From contig NZ_JAMBMT010000001.1 in assembly GCF_040371085.1 (NCBI RefSeq), positions 124,001 through 188,000 of the forward strand: a stretch of DNA of 64,000 nt. Direction: 5' to 3'. Under the pieces are notes generated by a model, which was not told where the DNA came from, made no database searches, and saw only the letters and a list, made by a program, of their open reading frames with translations. Below, one piece after another: positions 44,573 through 54,170 of the stretch (position 1 is the stretch's first letter; each line of letters begins with the position of its first letter). The DNA is from Psychrobacter sp. AH5. GTDB taxonomy: Bacteria; Pseudomonadota; Gammaproteobacteria; Pseudomonadales; Moraxellaceae. The translations under genes were made by a program, and so were the position numbers.

Positions 44573-45940
44573 TTATTTATAATAATTGTCATTTTTCTTT
44601 AGCCACCAATTCATATTATCCTGACGCTTAGCCCGGAACTGCTCAAGCTTTTCTGCGACATTACTATTATATTGCCGCGCAGTATCGAGGGCGAAAAGAA
44701 TAGGCACCGAAGAGAGTACCCCAAAGCGTATCTTCGACTTTGGCAGATCAAGACCATCACCGATATCATCGCCGACCAAGGTACGGGTGACACTAGCATT
44801 AACCATCTCCACAAAACGACCTTTGCGATTATCCTCACCCATGAGCTGACGCGGCAAATCATGGAGCGCTTTTGCTAATGGCTGTCCCATCTCAAAATCA
44901 AGCTGTTGAATAGATAGGTAAGTATATAACCACTCCCAACAAGCGACTTCAGTCTGTGGTAAGCGCTGCAAATCCACTCCCATCCAGTAGCTGGCAAGAT
45001 TCCATAAGTGCAAGATGCCCTCGGCTTCTTCATCACTGATACGCGCGCCTAATAGCTTAAGCCCGCGCATAATAAGCAATGAGAATTGCAAGTGCGTGGC
45101 GATCATATCGGTCTGATTGATAGGAAGACCCCAATACTCACTATTCCAGCTACCATCGGCATTATGATGCTGATAGCTATCCTTAATAATGCCATCGGCT
45201 GCCATTAGCTTGCCCTTGAGTAGATTTTGGCGTACTAAAGTATGAATTTGCCGCACTTTGATAGACTGCCGCCAACCCTCAGAGCCAATCGCTAATACTT
45301 GTGAGATAGGGGTTTTATTTTGCAAGCTATCATTTAATTGCGGATGCTCAGAAACCGCTAGAATATAGGCATAAGTGCGCATCAGACGTGGTAGCGCATC
45401 ATGCATTAATGCCCCCGTTTGAATCAATGGTAAGGAGAGGGCAGGGATACTATAACCAGCCATTAGCGCCACATTACGTAGCAGCCAAATCAGCATGAGC
45501 GGATAACGACGATAGGCGATAGCGCCAATCTCAGCCAGCTTTGGATTAAACCAGTCTGGATGAGTGCTAAATTGCTCAGTCATGGCCATAAACGCAGGAT
45601 GCTTGATGTCTGCAAAATCGCTAAGCTTTAAGCTATAGTTCTTTAAACCATCATCCAAAATCAATTGCTGTAAAGGCTTGGCAAAGCGAATACCATCAGC
45701 CGCTAAGCTATCAGCAAGCGGATCGCCAATATCATAACCGTCGACTATTTCTGCCAATAAAGTAGGCGAGATTGTAAAGTCTTTGGGTAATAAATAGCGT
45801 TTGATGCGCCTTAGAACCTGCAAATCACTATGATCATCGATAGCAGTGGTACGACCATGGCGTTGATAGTTGATATGGTTGAGAGAATGGTCGTTACCAG
45901 TAAAGTTTTTTGAGCGAGGTTTTTTTATCTTCATCTGCAT
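44573..45940 (-). CDS. MpaB-like/rubber-oxygenase-domain (DUF2236) protein
   Basis: 455-residue protein with the oxygenase-MpaB domain: FTISPTLLAEIVDGYDIGDPLADSL, LPRLMRTYAYILAVSEHP, INQTDMIATHLQFSLLIMRGLKLLGARISDEEAEGILHLWNLASYWMGV and ACWEWLYTYLS, which carry the His residues expected to bind b-type haem or a metal. The actual substrate of bacterial members is mostly unknown. Hydrophobic segments (about 150-185) could associate with membranes. A 17-bp tandem repeat lies just upstream of its start. Confidence 0.8.
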   Translation of the reverse strand: MQMKIKKPRSKNFTGNDHSLNHINYQRHGRTTAIDDHSDLQVLRRIKRYLLPKDFTISPTLLAEIVDGYDIGDPLADSLAADGIRFAKPLQQLILDDGLKNYSLKLSDFADIKHPAFMAMTEQFSTHPDWFNPKLAEIGAIAYRRYPLMLIWLLRNVALMAGYSIPALSLPLIQTGALMHDALPRLMRTYAYILAVSEHPQLNDSLQNKTPISQVLAIGSEGWRQSIKVRQIHTLVRQNLLKGKLMAADGIIKDSYQHHNADGSWNSEYWGLPINQTDMIATHLQFSLLIMRGLKLLGARISDEEAEGILHLWNLASYWMGVDLQRLPQTEVACWEWLYTYLSIQQLDFEMGQPLAKALHDLPRQLMGEDNRKGRFVEMVNASVTRTLVGDDIGDGLDLPKSKIRFGVLSSVPILFALDTARQYNSNVAEKLEQFRAKRQDNMNWWLKKNDNYYK

Positions 45941-45962
45941 AATCTACCATGATAACCAGTCG

Positions 45963-46024
45963 CGTTTAATAGCTAATTACGTTTAATAGCTAATCGCGTT
46001 TAATAGCTAATCGCGTTTAATAGA
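45963..46024. repeat. 17-bp tandem repeat, three full and one partial copies
   Basis: CGTTTAATAGCTAATCG repeats at 45963, 45980 and 45997, then a partial copy at 46014. The first copy ends TTA instead of TCG. It lies 22 bases upstream of the MpaB-like gene start. Confidence 0.85.
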
Positions 46025-46138
46025 AAGTATAGCAGTTATAATCAAAAAGATAAGCGAGTATTAAATGCTAGTCTCATACATTAGTGACGAGACCAGCATT
46101 CATTCATCAAGCGCTAACTTTATAAAAAAGGAGTGATA

Positions 46139-47338
46139 TCAGTGACGAGTTAAGTCAACAGAGGTGCTGCTGACGTTCTCTTTTAAGGTCACTTTGAGCA
46201 TGATGTAGCCTGCGACACCCGAGACGATTGAACCCATAATGATACCTAAGCGCTCGTCGAATAGCGGTGAGCCGCCACCAAAGGCTAAGCCGCCGATAAA
46301 TAGGCTCATGGTGAAGCCGACGCCGCACAATAAAGCAGCACCATAGATTTGCTTGAAGTTCATCCCATTAGGCATTTTTGAGATGCCAAGTTTGAAGATT
46401 AACCAGCAAGCTAGCATCACCCCAAGCTGTTTACCAATAAATAAGCCGGCGGCGATACCTAACGGCACTGAATGGAAAAGCTCAGCGAAGCCTGCGCCCT
46501 TTAGAGAGATGCCTGAGTTGGCAAAAGCAAATAGCGGTAAAATGCCGTAAGAGACGGTGTTTTGTAGATCGTGTTCAAGCTCTTCTAGCGGTGAGTGCTC
46601 AGGATCGGTACGATCAAACATGGGGATAAATAATGCTAGTACTACGCCAGCTAAAGTGGCGTGAATACCAGATTTAAGCACGGCAATCCACATGATGACG
46701 CCAACCAAAATATAGGGCGTGATGCTAGTGACGTTACGGCGATTTAATAAATATAATATAGGTAGGCAGAGACCGGCGAAAGCTAATGAGCCAAGCGAGA
46801 GCTCATTGGTATAAAACAGCGCGATGATTAAGATTGCGCCAATATCATCGAAAATAGCAATCGATACCAAAAAGACTTTTAGGGAGTTTGGAACACGGCT
46901 ACCCAGTAGACTTAAGATCCCTAACGCGAAGGCAATATCAGTTGCTGCCGGAATCGCCCAACCTTTCCAGTACTCTGGGTTATTGATGTTAAACAAAATA
47001 TAGACGATAGCCGGAAAGATCATCCCGCCAATAGCCGCGCCTGCAGGTAAGATAATCTGTTTGACGTTTGAGAGCTCGCCGATTAGGACTTCGCGTTTGA
47101 GCTCAAGGCCGACTAAAAAGAAGAATATCGCCATCAGACCATCATTAATCCAGTGATGCGCGTCTTTGGCAATGGCAAAGTCGCCGATTTGAATGGCAAC
47201 AGGAGCATGAATAAAGGCTTCATACCAAGTGTTGAGTGGCGTATTAGCAATAATCATCGCAGCGATAGCCGCTAGCGCTAGAATAATTCCGCCAGCTGCC
47301 TCGAATTCAAAAAACGCTTTAATTCTCTTTATTGCCAT
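46139..47338 (-). CDS. nhaA: Na+/H+ antiporter
   Basis: Electrogenic exchange of Na+ (or Li+) for protons across the inner membrane, for salt and alkaline tolerance. 399 residues, about 12 TM. It carries the catalytic pair in [20 protein letters not shown] (Asp-Asp, equivalent to E. coli Asp163/Asp164) and [18 protein letters not shown] (Asp133 equivalent). The C terminus [17 protein letters not shown] is polar. The start MAIKRIK is chosen because GAGGA lies 5 bases upstream, six codons inside the longer open frame. Confidence 0.95.
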   Translation of the reverse strand: MAIKRIKAFFEFEAAGGIILALAAIAAMIIANTPLNTWYEAFIHAPVAIQIGDFAIAKDAHHWINDGLMAIFFFLVGLELKREVLIGELSNVKQIILPAGAAIGGMIFPAIVYILFNINNPEYWKGWAIPAATDIAFALGILSLLGSRVPNSLKVFLVSIAIFDDIGAILIIALFYTNELSLGSLAFAGLCLPILYLLNRRNVTSITPYILVGVIMWIAVLKSGIHATLAGVVLALFIPMFDRTDPEHSPLEELEHDLQNTVSYGILPLFAFANSGISLKGAGFAELFHSVPLGIAAGLFIGKQLGVMLACWLIFKLGISKMPNGMNFKQIYGAALLCGVGFTMSLFIGGLAFGGGSPLFDERLGIIMGSIVSGVAGYIMLKVTLKENVSSTSVDLTRH

Positions 47339-47771
47339 TTTATCCTCATATTCCAAGTCTAATCAGTAAACCAAAGCGCTATCTTACGTCTCAAGCGTAA
47401 TAGGCACGTAATCTTATTATTTATTCCCTGCAAACTTTGTTATAAACTTTTATATCAATCCATGATATATAATTTATTTATCTGATAAAGCTCTTTTATT
47501 AGCCTCTTTTGAGTCTCTCATAATTTTATCAATATGCCCAACAAAAAGTTAGGGAGTTGGCGCTAGACTTATGAATCAACTCATAGATAGCGTTTGACAT
47601 TATCAGTAGTTACGACCATCATCACCAAGCCGTTTTTAAAAAAAGACAGCGCTTAGTGGTTAAAAAAGCGTGTTTGCCGCTTATTGCTGCATTACTGTTA
47701 TGGTCTTATAGTGGATACAGCCTAACACTTACGGCTATTTTTATCATCAATTCTCTTACAAGGCCAGTTCC
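47339..47771. other. Divergent intergenic region nhaA / TSUP transporter
   Basis: No accepted gene. A TATATCA/TGATATA palindrome with a 5-base spacer at 47451-47469 lies 113 bases before nhaA and could be an operator. A 42-codon frame from a GTG near 47656 runs into the next gene's start and is not called. Confidence 0.4.
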
Positions 47772-48527
47772 ATGGACCTAACTCTCTCTTTGGAGATTAT
47801 CTTGATGCTGACCGCAGTAGCGGCGCTAGCGGGCTTTATTGATGCCATTGCTGGCGGTGGTGGCTTACTGACTATTCCGGCAATGCTATTAGCTAATATA
47901 CCACCAGTTATGACTTTAGGCACCAATAAGTTGCAGGCTGCCTCAGGAGCGCTTGCTGCTTCCATTACCATGATAAAAAAGGGGGTAATCAAGCCTGCAC
48001 GTATTAAGACCGCTATTATTGCTGCGTTTATCGGCTCGATTATTGGCTCTATCGCCGTACAATTATCACCGCCTGATTTATTAGAAAAGCTGATTCCCTT
48101 TTTAATTGCCGCTATCGGCATTTATACCTTGTTTGCACCAAAACTTGGAGAAGTAGAAGCCGCGCCGCGCATCTCAGAGGCGGCTTGGCAGAAGGTTGCC
48201 TCGCCTTTGATTGGTTTTTATGATGGTTACATGGGCCCTGGCACCGGCATGTTTTTTGCTTTGGGCAATGTTGCGCTAAGGGGCCGACAAATTATTGAGG
48301 CCACTGGCGCCGCTAAAGTGCTTAACCTCTCCACCAACGTCGGCTCACTTATCTTTTTTATCTTAGGCGGTAATGTGCTATGGACAGTGGGACTAGCGAT
48401 GATGGTTGGACAGACCATAGGCGCTTATTTTGGCTCGCACATGGTGGTAAAAGGCGGGAGCAAACTCATTCGTCCGGTGATCGTCTTAGTGTGTTTGGCG
48501 ATGGTAACTAAATATGTTCTAGGATAA
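47772..48527 (+). CDS. TSUP (TauE/SafE) family anion transporter
   Basis: 251-residue, eight-TM protein in two repeats. GFIDAIAGGGGLLTIPAMLL and TLGTNKLQAASGALAAS mark the first half; GFYDGYMGPGTGMFFALGNVALRG and ATKVLNLSTN-like AAKVLNLSTNVGSLIFF mark the second. TSUP members export sulfite, sulfoacetate or other organosulfur anions; the substrate here is unknown. ATG follows a run with only a weak ribosome site. Confidence 0.87.
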   Translation: MDLTLSLEIILMLTAVAALAGFIDAIAGGGGLLTIPAMLLANIPPVMTLGTNKLQAASGALAASITMIKKGVIKPARIKTAIIAAFIGSIIGSIAVQLSPPDLLEKLIPFLIAAIGIYTLFAPKLGEVEAAPRISEAAWQKVASPLIGFYDGYMGPGTGMFFALGNVALRGRQIIEATGAAKVLNLSTNVGSLIFFILGGNVLWTVGLAMMVGQTIGAYFGSHMVVKGGSKLIRPVIVLVCLAMVTKYVLG

Positions 48528-48586
48528 GCTGATTTATTTCATTATTAAAAGCATTACTCTGTAATTGGCCTAAAAAATATAACGCT

Positions 48587-48623
48587 AAAAAATCCCAACC
48601 TACTTAGTCTAAAAAGGCTGGGA
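48587..48623 (-). terminator. Intrinsic terminator after fadE
   Basis: On the minus strand TCCCAGCC pairs with GGTTGGGA (one G-T pair), then a six-T run; it lies between convergent genes. Confidence 0.75.
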
Positions 48624-48686
48624 CTCTGCAAAATGGAGTTTATGGGCTGATTTAACCTATTGTAAATCCCTGCTCTATCAAGCTAT

Positions 48687-51572
48687 TTACGCTTTATCAC
48701 TCTCATCTATCTCTTCTCGGCGCAAACCGTCTTGCCATTTACCGCTTTCAGTAGCACTAAGCTGGTTTGGCTCTAACTCTTCTGCGTGCGGCTGTGGTAT
48801 TGAGTCATTTAAGTCGTCCGCTTGTAAGACTTGGTCACGACTATGATTGTAGCTCATACGCTCTTTGAGAGTAGACTCAGCATCACGATGACGGTGTTTG
48901 AGTGCTTCTTCATCAGGATGAGCTTTACTAAAATCAGTCTGCTCAGCCGCTTCTTTGAGCGTATCTTGCTCATCAACCCTCTCAACATCACCATCGCTCT
49001 CATAACCATGATTAGGATTGGCATCGCCCGTTTCTTCATCAATAGGCTTACCAGCTTCACTTTTGAGCTGGGCGTAATCGGTGAGCTTACGCACAGCGTT
49101 CTCAAGACTATGAGGATTATCGCGCTGTTGTACTTGTTGTAGATGCTCATCAAAGATATCTGTCAATAATGAGTCATAACGTAAGCCATTATAATGAATC
49201 AATTGCTCAGCTTCGCTTTCAGTGATATCACCGCTTTGGCTAGCTTGCACCACGTGATCTTCAAACGTTAACCCTGCAAACTCGCCATTATGCTCTGCTT
49301 TTTTGAACTTTTGCCAGAGCGGTTCTATCTCAAGTAAAGACTGATAAGCGTGTTCCATTCGGCCTGTGACATCGTCTGCATCGGTATTATAATAAACCAT
49401 GGTTTTTAGGTAATCCCGAAATGGATTAGCTGCAAAGTCATCCATGAAAGTATCGCCAAGCTTAACTTTTAGCTCATCGCTAGTAGGAGTAAAGATACGT
49501 CCAATTGGGAAAGTGACAAAACCTACTAGATTTGCGGCCATGCGATTTGGGAAATTAGCAAAAAACGACACAAAGGCCTCTTGAATAGTGTACAAACTAT
49601 CTTGTAAAGCCACCTTTGCATGCAAACGCTCGGTCTCAGATTTACCGCCATTTTCGTAGAACTGCAAAATAGCAGTGGCGATAAACAGATGACCATGAAT
49701 ATCCGCTAATCGGCCAGAGAGCATCTCTTTACGCTTTAAATCTCCAGCTAATAAGCCTAATGCCATATCAGCGGTTAAGGCAAAACTAGCGCTCAAACGA
49801 TTGATATGTTGGTAATAAGGGCGAGTGAATTTGTCCGCAAAGCTTGGCGCGTCACTGCTACCACCGATGTAACCGGCGACAAAGGCTCTAGCACCGCGGT
49901 TAAAGGTATAACCTAAGTGTTTAAAAAATAAAGTATCAAACTCTTTGACTGCGCTTTGTTTATCTTCGCTTTGCAATAATTGCAGCTCATCAAATAAATA
50001 AGGGTGGCAGCGCATAGCGCCTTGACCAAATATCATCAGTGAACGCGTCAGAATATTAGCGCCTTCAACGGTAATAGACACCGGAATAGCTTGATAAGGC
50101 GTGGTCAAAAAGTTACGGGGGCCCATCTGAATACCGCGGCCACCAAGCACATCCATGCCATCATTAACCACTTCGCGCATGGTTTCAGTCGCATAGTATT
50201 TAGCCATCGCTGTCATCACTGACGGTGTACCGCCTTGGTTTAGACCACAAGTGACGAGGTGCCGAAAGGCTTCTAACATATAAGTTTGACTAGCCATACG
50301 GCTAGTAGCGTCTTGCACTCCTTCGAATTTACCGACTGAGATCTTAAACTGCTCACGTACTTTGGCAAAAGCGCCGACCGACAGATAAGTCATCTCGCTA
50401 GCTGAAGTCGATAACGCTGGCAAGGAGATACCGCGGCCAACGCCTAGGCACTCCATTAGCATCCGCCAGCCGCGTCCTGCGTTCTCAATACCGCCGATAA
50501 TATAATCTAAAGGAATAAAAACATCGGTGCCATCGACAGTACCATTCATAAAGGGCGAACCACTTGGATTGTGACGAGGACCGGTGATAACGCCTTCATG
50601 GCTAGCCGGCACTAACGCACAAGTAATGCCATAATCTGTTTTGTTAGGATCGCCAAGTAAGCCTTCTGGGTCATACATCTTAAAGGCCAAACCGACCACA
50701 GTAGCGATAGGCGCAAGCGTAATCCAGCGCTTAGAGAAATTCATTCGTAGACCAAGCACTTGCTTGCCTTCATGGTCGCCATAACAAACTACACCCGTAT
50801 CTGGTATTGCGCCTGCATCTGAGCCCGCTTCGGGCCCTGTCAACCCAAAACAGGGAATCTCAGTACCATCGGCAAGACCGGGTAGCCAGCGCTGCTTTTG
50901 CTCATCCGTACCGTAATGCATCAGTAGCTCACCTGGGCCCAAGGAGTTGGGAACCATGCAACTGACGGCAGCGGTTGGCGAGCGCGAAGCAATTTTACTC
51001 ATCACTCGGCTTTGCGCGTAAGAGCTAAAATCAAGACCGCCAAATTCTTTAGGAATGATGAGTCCCAAAAAGCCTTTGTCTTTGATAAATTGCCAAGCTT
51101 CTGGCGATAAGTCTTTTTCTTCGTGCTGAATCTGCCATTCATCAAGCATAGCGCAAAGCTCTTCGACTTCATTATCAATAAAGCTTTGTTCTTCTTCAGA
51201 GAGCTGCGGATAAGGATACTGAGCAAAGGTACTCCAATCCGGCGCGCCCATAAACAGCTCTTTTTCCCACCAGCTAGTCCCTGCATCGAGTGCCTCACGC
51301 TCCGTATCACTCATACTTGGCATCGCGCCGCCCAAAGTCTTATAGACGGGCTTGGTAATGAGCGCTTGACGAAGAGGGGTAATGAGCAGCACCAAACAAA
51401 GTAGCGCAATAGGAATGCCCAAAATAAGTGACCATGGACTAATAATAGCCGTCACTATCACCGTAGCAATAGCAACAATACTGCCAGTCACCCTAGATAA
51501 GGACATTAAAAAGAGGGCCAACACCATGGCTAGCTGAATAAATACTGCCAAAATAAATAAGCCAATCGCCAT
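48687..51572 (-). CDS. fadE: Long-chain acyl-CoA dehydrogenase with a charged C-terminal tail
   Basis: First oxidative step of beta-oxidation, making trans-2-enoyl-CoA with FAD. Two N-terminal TM helices (about 1-22, 30-65) anchor it. The dehydrogenase body follows (FGLTGPEAGSDAGAIPDTGV, KRWITLAPIATVVGLAFK, CLGVGRGISLPALS, DGMDVLGGRGIQMGPRNFL). E. coli FadE is about 814 residues; this one is 961. The extra ~130 C-terminal residues are strongly acidic and polar without hydrophobic clusters (HGYESDGDVERVDEQ region), so probably disordered. AAGGAG lies 6 bases before the ATG. It feeds from the FadD ligases earlier in the window. Confidence 0.93.
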   Translation of the reverse strand: MAIGLFILAVFIQLAMVLALFLMSLSRVTGSIVAIATVIVTAIISPWSLILGIPIALLCLVLLITPLRQALITKPVYKTLGGAMPSMSDTEREALDAGTSWWEKELFMGAPDWSTFAQYPYPQLSEEEQSFIDNEVEELCAMLDEWQIQHEEKDLSPEAWQFIKDKGFLGLIIPKEFGGLDFSSYAQSRVMSKIASRSPTAAVSCMVPNSLGPGELLMHYGTDEQKQRWLPGLADGTEIPCFGLTGPEAGSDAGAIPDTGVVCYGDHEGKQVLGLRMNFSKRWITLAPIATVVGLAFKMYDPEGLLGDPNKTDYGITCALVPASHEGVITGPRHNPSGSPFMNGTVDGTDVFIPLDYIIGGIENAGRGWRMLMECLGVGRGISLPALSTSASEMTYLSVGAFAKVREQFKISVGKFEGVQDATSRMASQTYMLEAFRHLVTCGLNQGGTPSVMTAMAKYYATETMREVVNDGMDVLGGRGIQMGPRNFLTTPYQAIPVSITVEGANILTRSLMIFGQGAMRCHPYLFDELQLLQSEDKQSAVKEFDTLFFKHLGYTFNRGARAFVAGYIGGSSDAPSFADKFTRPYYQHINRLSASFALTADMALGLLAGDLKRKEMLSGRLADIHGHLFIATAILQFYENGGKSETERLHAKVALQDSLYTIQEAFVSFFANFPNRMAANLVGFVTFPIGRIFTPTSDELKVKLGDTFMDDFAANPFRDYLKTMVYYNTDADDVTGRMEHAYQSLLEIEPLWQKFKKAEHNGEFAGLTFEDHVVQASQSGDITESEAEQLIHYNGLRYDSLLTDIFDEHLQQVQQRDNPHSLENAVRKLTDYAQLKSEAGKPIDEETGDANPNHGYESDGDVERVDEQDTLKEAAEQTDFSKAHPDEEALKHRHRDAESTLKERMSYNHSRDQVLQADDLNDSIPQPHAEELEPNQLSATESGKWQDGLRREEIDESDKA

Positions 51573-51871
51573 GATGGTCTCCTTAATAAGGGCTAATAAA
51601 ATGACATTTTTTTTATAAATAACGCCAAAACGCCATTAACATTATTATTTGATAATTCTATCTATTAATATGAAATATTACTTGACAATTATCAACCACA
51701 AAAATGCTGCCACATGTCGAGAATATGTATCAGTTAGCCAATAACTTTCGATAAACATCAGCGTAAGGGGATTAAAGAATAAAGGGAGTGTCAAAACCTG
51801 TAGTCTTATTACTGCTAACAACAGCTGGTTTGGTTATAAAAATCTTTATAATGCTTTATAGTGATAAACCA

Positions 51872-52555
51872 TTAGCTAAAGGGTGCCAAGCCTTTTTCGG
51901 CATAAGATAAGGTGTCGTTGCGGCCGACAATGATATGATCAATTAAAGATAAATCTAATAAGTCGCAAGCTTTTTTGAGCTCATAAGTTAATACGTTATC
52001 CGCTGTGGAAGGGGTAGCATCAGTATGAGGATGATTATGGGCGATAATCAGTTGGCTGGCGGCGTGAGTGAGCGCATGGCGTAACACGTGTTTGATACAC
52101 ACCGAGCACGAGGAGATACCACCGGTAAATAAGATCTCGTAATTTAGTAGACTTAAGGCGTTATCTAAACACAGCACGGCAAAAACCTCTCTAGGCTCCC
52201 CGCGCAGTTGGGTACTGATATAGTCCTTGACCACTTGCGAGCGTCCAAGCGCTTGCCCGGTCTTGAGTTGACTATCTAAATAACGAGTACCCATCTCAAG
52301 CGAGGCAAGCATTTGCGCGTACTTGGCAGGACCGATGCCATGGCAGGCGAGTACGGTCTCTTTTGGGGCGGCCAATAGCTCAGCAAGCGTGCCAAACTCG
52401 TCAATTAAATGCCTTGCAAGCTCAATGGCCGATTGCGACTGAGTGCCAGTACGCAAAAATATCGCTAATATCTCAGCATCAGAGAGATGACTGGCGCCAA
52501 ATTTTAATAGCTTTTCGCGCGGTCTATCATCTTCATGCCAGTCTTTGATAGCCAT
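51872..52555 (-). CDS. RadC/YicR family JAB1/MPN-domain protein
   Basis: 227 residues: an N-terminal helix-hairpin-helix region (ACHGIGPAKYAQMLASLEMG) and a C-terminal JAMM metalloprotease-like fold with the zinc-binding HNHPHTDATPSTAD. Historically named RadC, but a recombination-repair role in E. coli was not upheld, so the function is open. The first residues (AIKDWHEDDRPREKLLKFGA) are canonical. It is divergent from coaBC, as it is next to dfp in many proteobacteria. Confidence 0.92.
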   Translation of the reverse strand: MAIKDWHEDDRPREKLLKFGASHLSDAEILAIFLRTGTQSQSAIELARHLIDEFGTLAELLAAPKETVLACHGIGPAKYAQMLASLEMGTRYLDSQLKTGQALGRSQVVKDYISTQLRGEPREVFAVLCLDNALSLLNYEILFTGGISSCSVCIKHVLRHALTHAASQLIIAHNHPHTDATPSTADNVLTYELKKACDLLDLSLIDHIIVGRNDTLSYAEKGLAPFS

Positions 52556-52748
52556 CAGTTTTCCTTTTTTGACTTAGTTTGTTAGTTTCGCTTTAGACTC
52601 AATACTCAAAAAATATTTGAAAAGTACTCAAAAAAAGGCTTTGTTTGCAATAGCCTTATAAAACCTTCCCTAACTTATCTCATAATTGTTACTATAAGCG
52701 CAATTTTTATCTTCTTTCTTTTACCTTCTACTGATCGATGTCACGCCT

Positions 52749-54119
52749 ATGTCAAAAGTTCTACTCGCTATTACTGGCGGTATCGCCGCTTATAAATCTG
52801 CTTTTTTTGCCCGTCTGCTTATCAAAGCAGGGTTTGAGGTGCGGGTTATTATGACCACCGGCGCACAGGCCTTTATTACGCCGCTGACTTTGCAAGCTCT
52901 AACCGGTAATGAGGTGCATACCTCTTTGCTCGATGAAGAAGCGGAAGCGGGTATGGGTCATATTGAGCTGGCAAAGTGGGCAGACCTAATTGTTATCGCG
53001 CCAGCTTCTGCCAATACTTTAGCGCGATTGGCTATGGGTATGGCGGATGACTTGCTGACCACCGTTTGTCTGGCGACTACCGCGCCTGTCATCTTGGCTC
53101 CGGCGATGAATCAGCAAATGTGGGCGCACCCTGCGGTGAGTCTTAATGTGCAGACTTTACGCGATATGAATTATCATATCATCATGCCAGCCAGTGGCGA
53201 GCAGGCCTGCGGTGATGTTGGTGCTGGGCGTTTGCCTGAGCCTGAGCAGTTATTGAGCGAAGTGCAATTGTTCAGCGCACAGCTTAATACGGAGCAGCGT
53301 TTGGCTGGCAAGCGCGTGGTTATTACGGCCGGGCCAACGGTAGAGGCGATAGATCCGGTACGCTATTTGTCCAATCACTCCTCTGGCAAGATGGGCTTTG
53401 CTTTAGCGACAGCTTGCCGTGATGCAGGCGCGCAGGTAATTTTAATCGCTGGTGGTAAAGTGACCTTACCGACGCCACTGGGTGTCACCCGTATCGATGT
53501 GTTATCCGCCGAGCAAATGCTCATTGCCGCGCAGCAGTGTGTCGATGGCAGTCATAGCGCTTTGCAAACGATGCCAACTATAACGTTCGACCGGCAAAAT
53601 CATGACCATGAACATGAGCGTCATCACGATCACGAGCATGGCGACTGTGATTGTGATGAAACGGACAGCTTTATAGAAGATATGACTATAAATAAACCTG
53701 CCGATATCTTTATTGCGACAGCAGCGGTTGCTGATTATCGTACTCGCGATGCAGCTCCACAAAAAATCAAAAAAACTCAGGAGGCCATGAATCTCGATCT
53801 GGTTAAAAACCCTGACATTTTAGCGACCATCTCTTTGGCACACCCAGAGCTATTTGTAGTGGGTTTTGCTGCAGAGACTCAAGATGTTGAGCGTTATGCC
53901 CGTGGCAAATTAGCCGCCAAAGATTTAGATATGATCGCCTGTAATGATGTCTCGCGCGCCGATATCGGCTTTGCTAGCGATGATAATGCTATGCAAGTAT
54001 TTTTTGCCGATCATTATGAGCATGATTCCATCGTTTTAGATAAAGCCAGTAAAGATAACATCGCCGAACAACTTGCCGCTATTATCGGTGAGACGCTCGC
54101 GCAGCGCCATAAAGCTTAG
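52749..54119 (+). CDS. coaBC: Phosphopantothenoylcysteine decarboxylase / phosphopantothenate-cysteine ligase with a His/Asp-rich insert
   Basis: Bifunctional CoA enzyme. The CoaC half opens LLAITGGIAAYKSAFFARLL and carries the active-site PASGEQACGDVGAGRLPEPE. The CoaB half begins GKRVVITAGPTVEAIDPVRYLSN, with AAVADYR and LVKNPDILATI. Length is 456, about 50 more than E. coli. The surplus is at residues 280-312, a block of His, Asp, Glu and Cys (His285 on; GDCDCDETDS) inside the CoaB domain. Everything else is standard. A metal-binding role for the insert is inference. Confidence 0.95.
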   Translation: MSKVLLAITGGIAAYKSAFFARLLIKAGFEVRVIMTTGAQAFITPLTLQALTGNEVHTSLLDEEAEAGMGHIELAKWADLIVIAPASANTLARLAMGMADDLLTTVCLATTAPVILAPAMNQQMWAHPAVSLNVQTLRDMNYHIIMPASGEQACGDVGAGRLPEPEQLLSEVQLFSAQLNTEQRLAGKRVVITAGPTVEAIDPVRYLSNHSSGKMGFALATACRDAGAQVILIAGGKVTLPTPLGVTRIDVLSAEQMLIAAQQCVDGSHSALQTMPTITFDRQNHDHEHERHHDHEHGDCDCDETDSFIEDMTINKPADIFIATAAVADYRTRDAAPQKIKKTQEAMNLDLVKNPDILATISLAHPELFVVGFAAETQDVERYARGKLAAKDLDMIACNDVSRADIGFASDDNAMQVFFADHYEHDSIVLDKASKDNIAEQLAAIIGETLAQRHKA

Positions 54120-54170
54120 AATTACTATCACTTTTGCTATGACCTAGCCTTGAGCTGTGAGCTAATATTT

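Noticed and set aside
45963..46024. Possible CRISPR array
   Set aside because: The 17-bp units abut with no spacers and there are no cas genes. The 60-bp tandem array at 1970-2089 also lacks unique spacers.
47656..47784. 42-codon frame (GTG start) encoding a hydrophobic peptide before the TSUP gene
   Set aside because: Overlaps the TSUP start, has no ribosome site, and no family resemblance.
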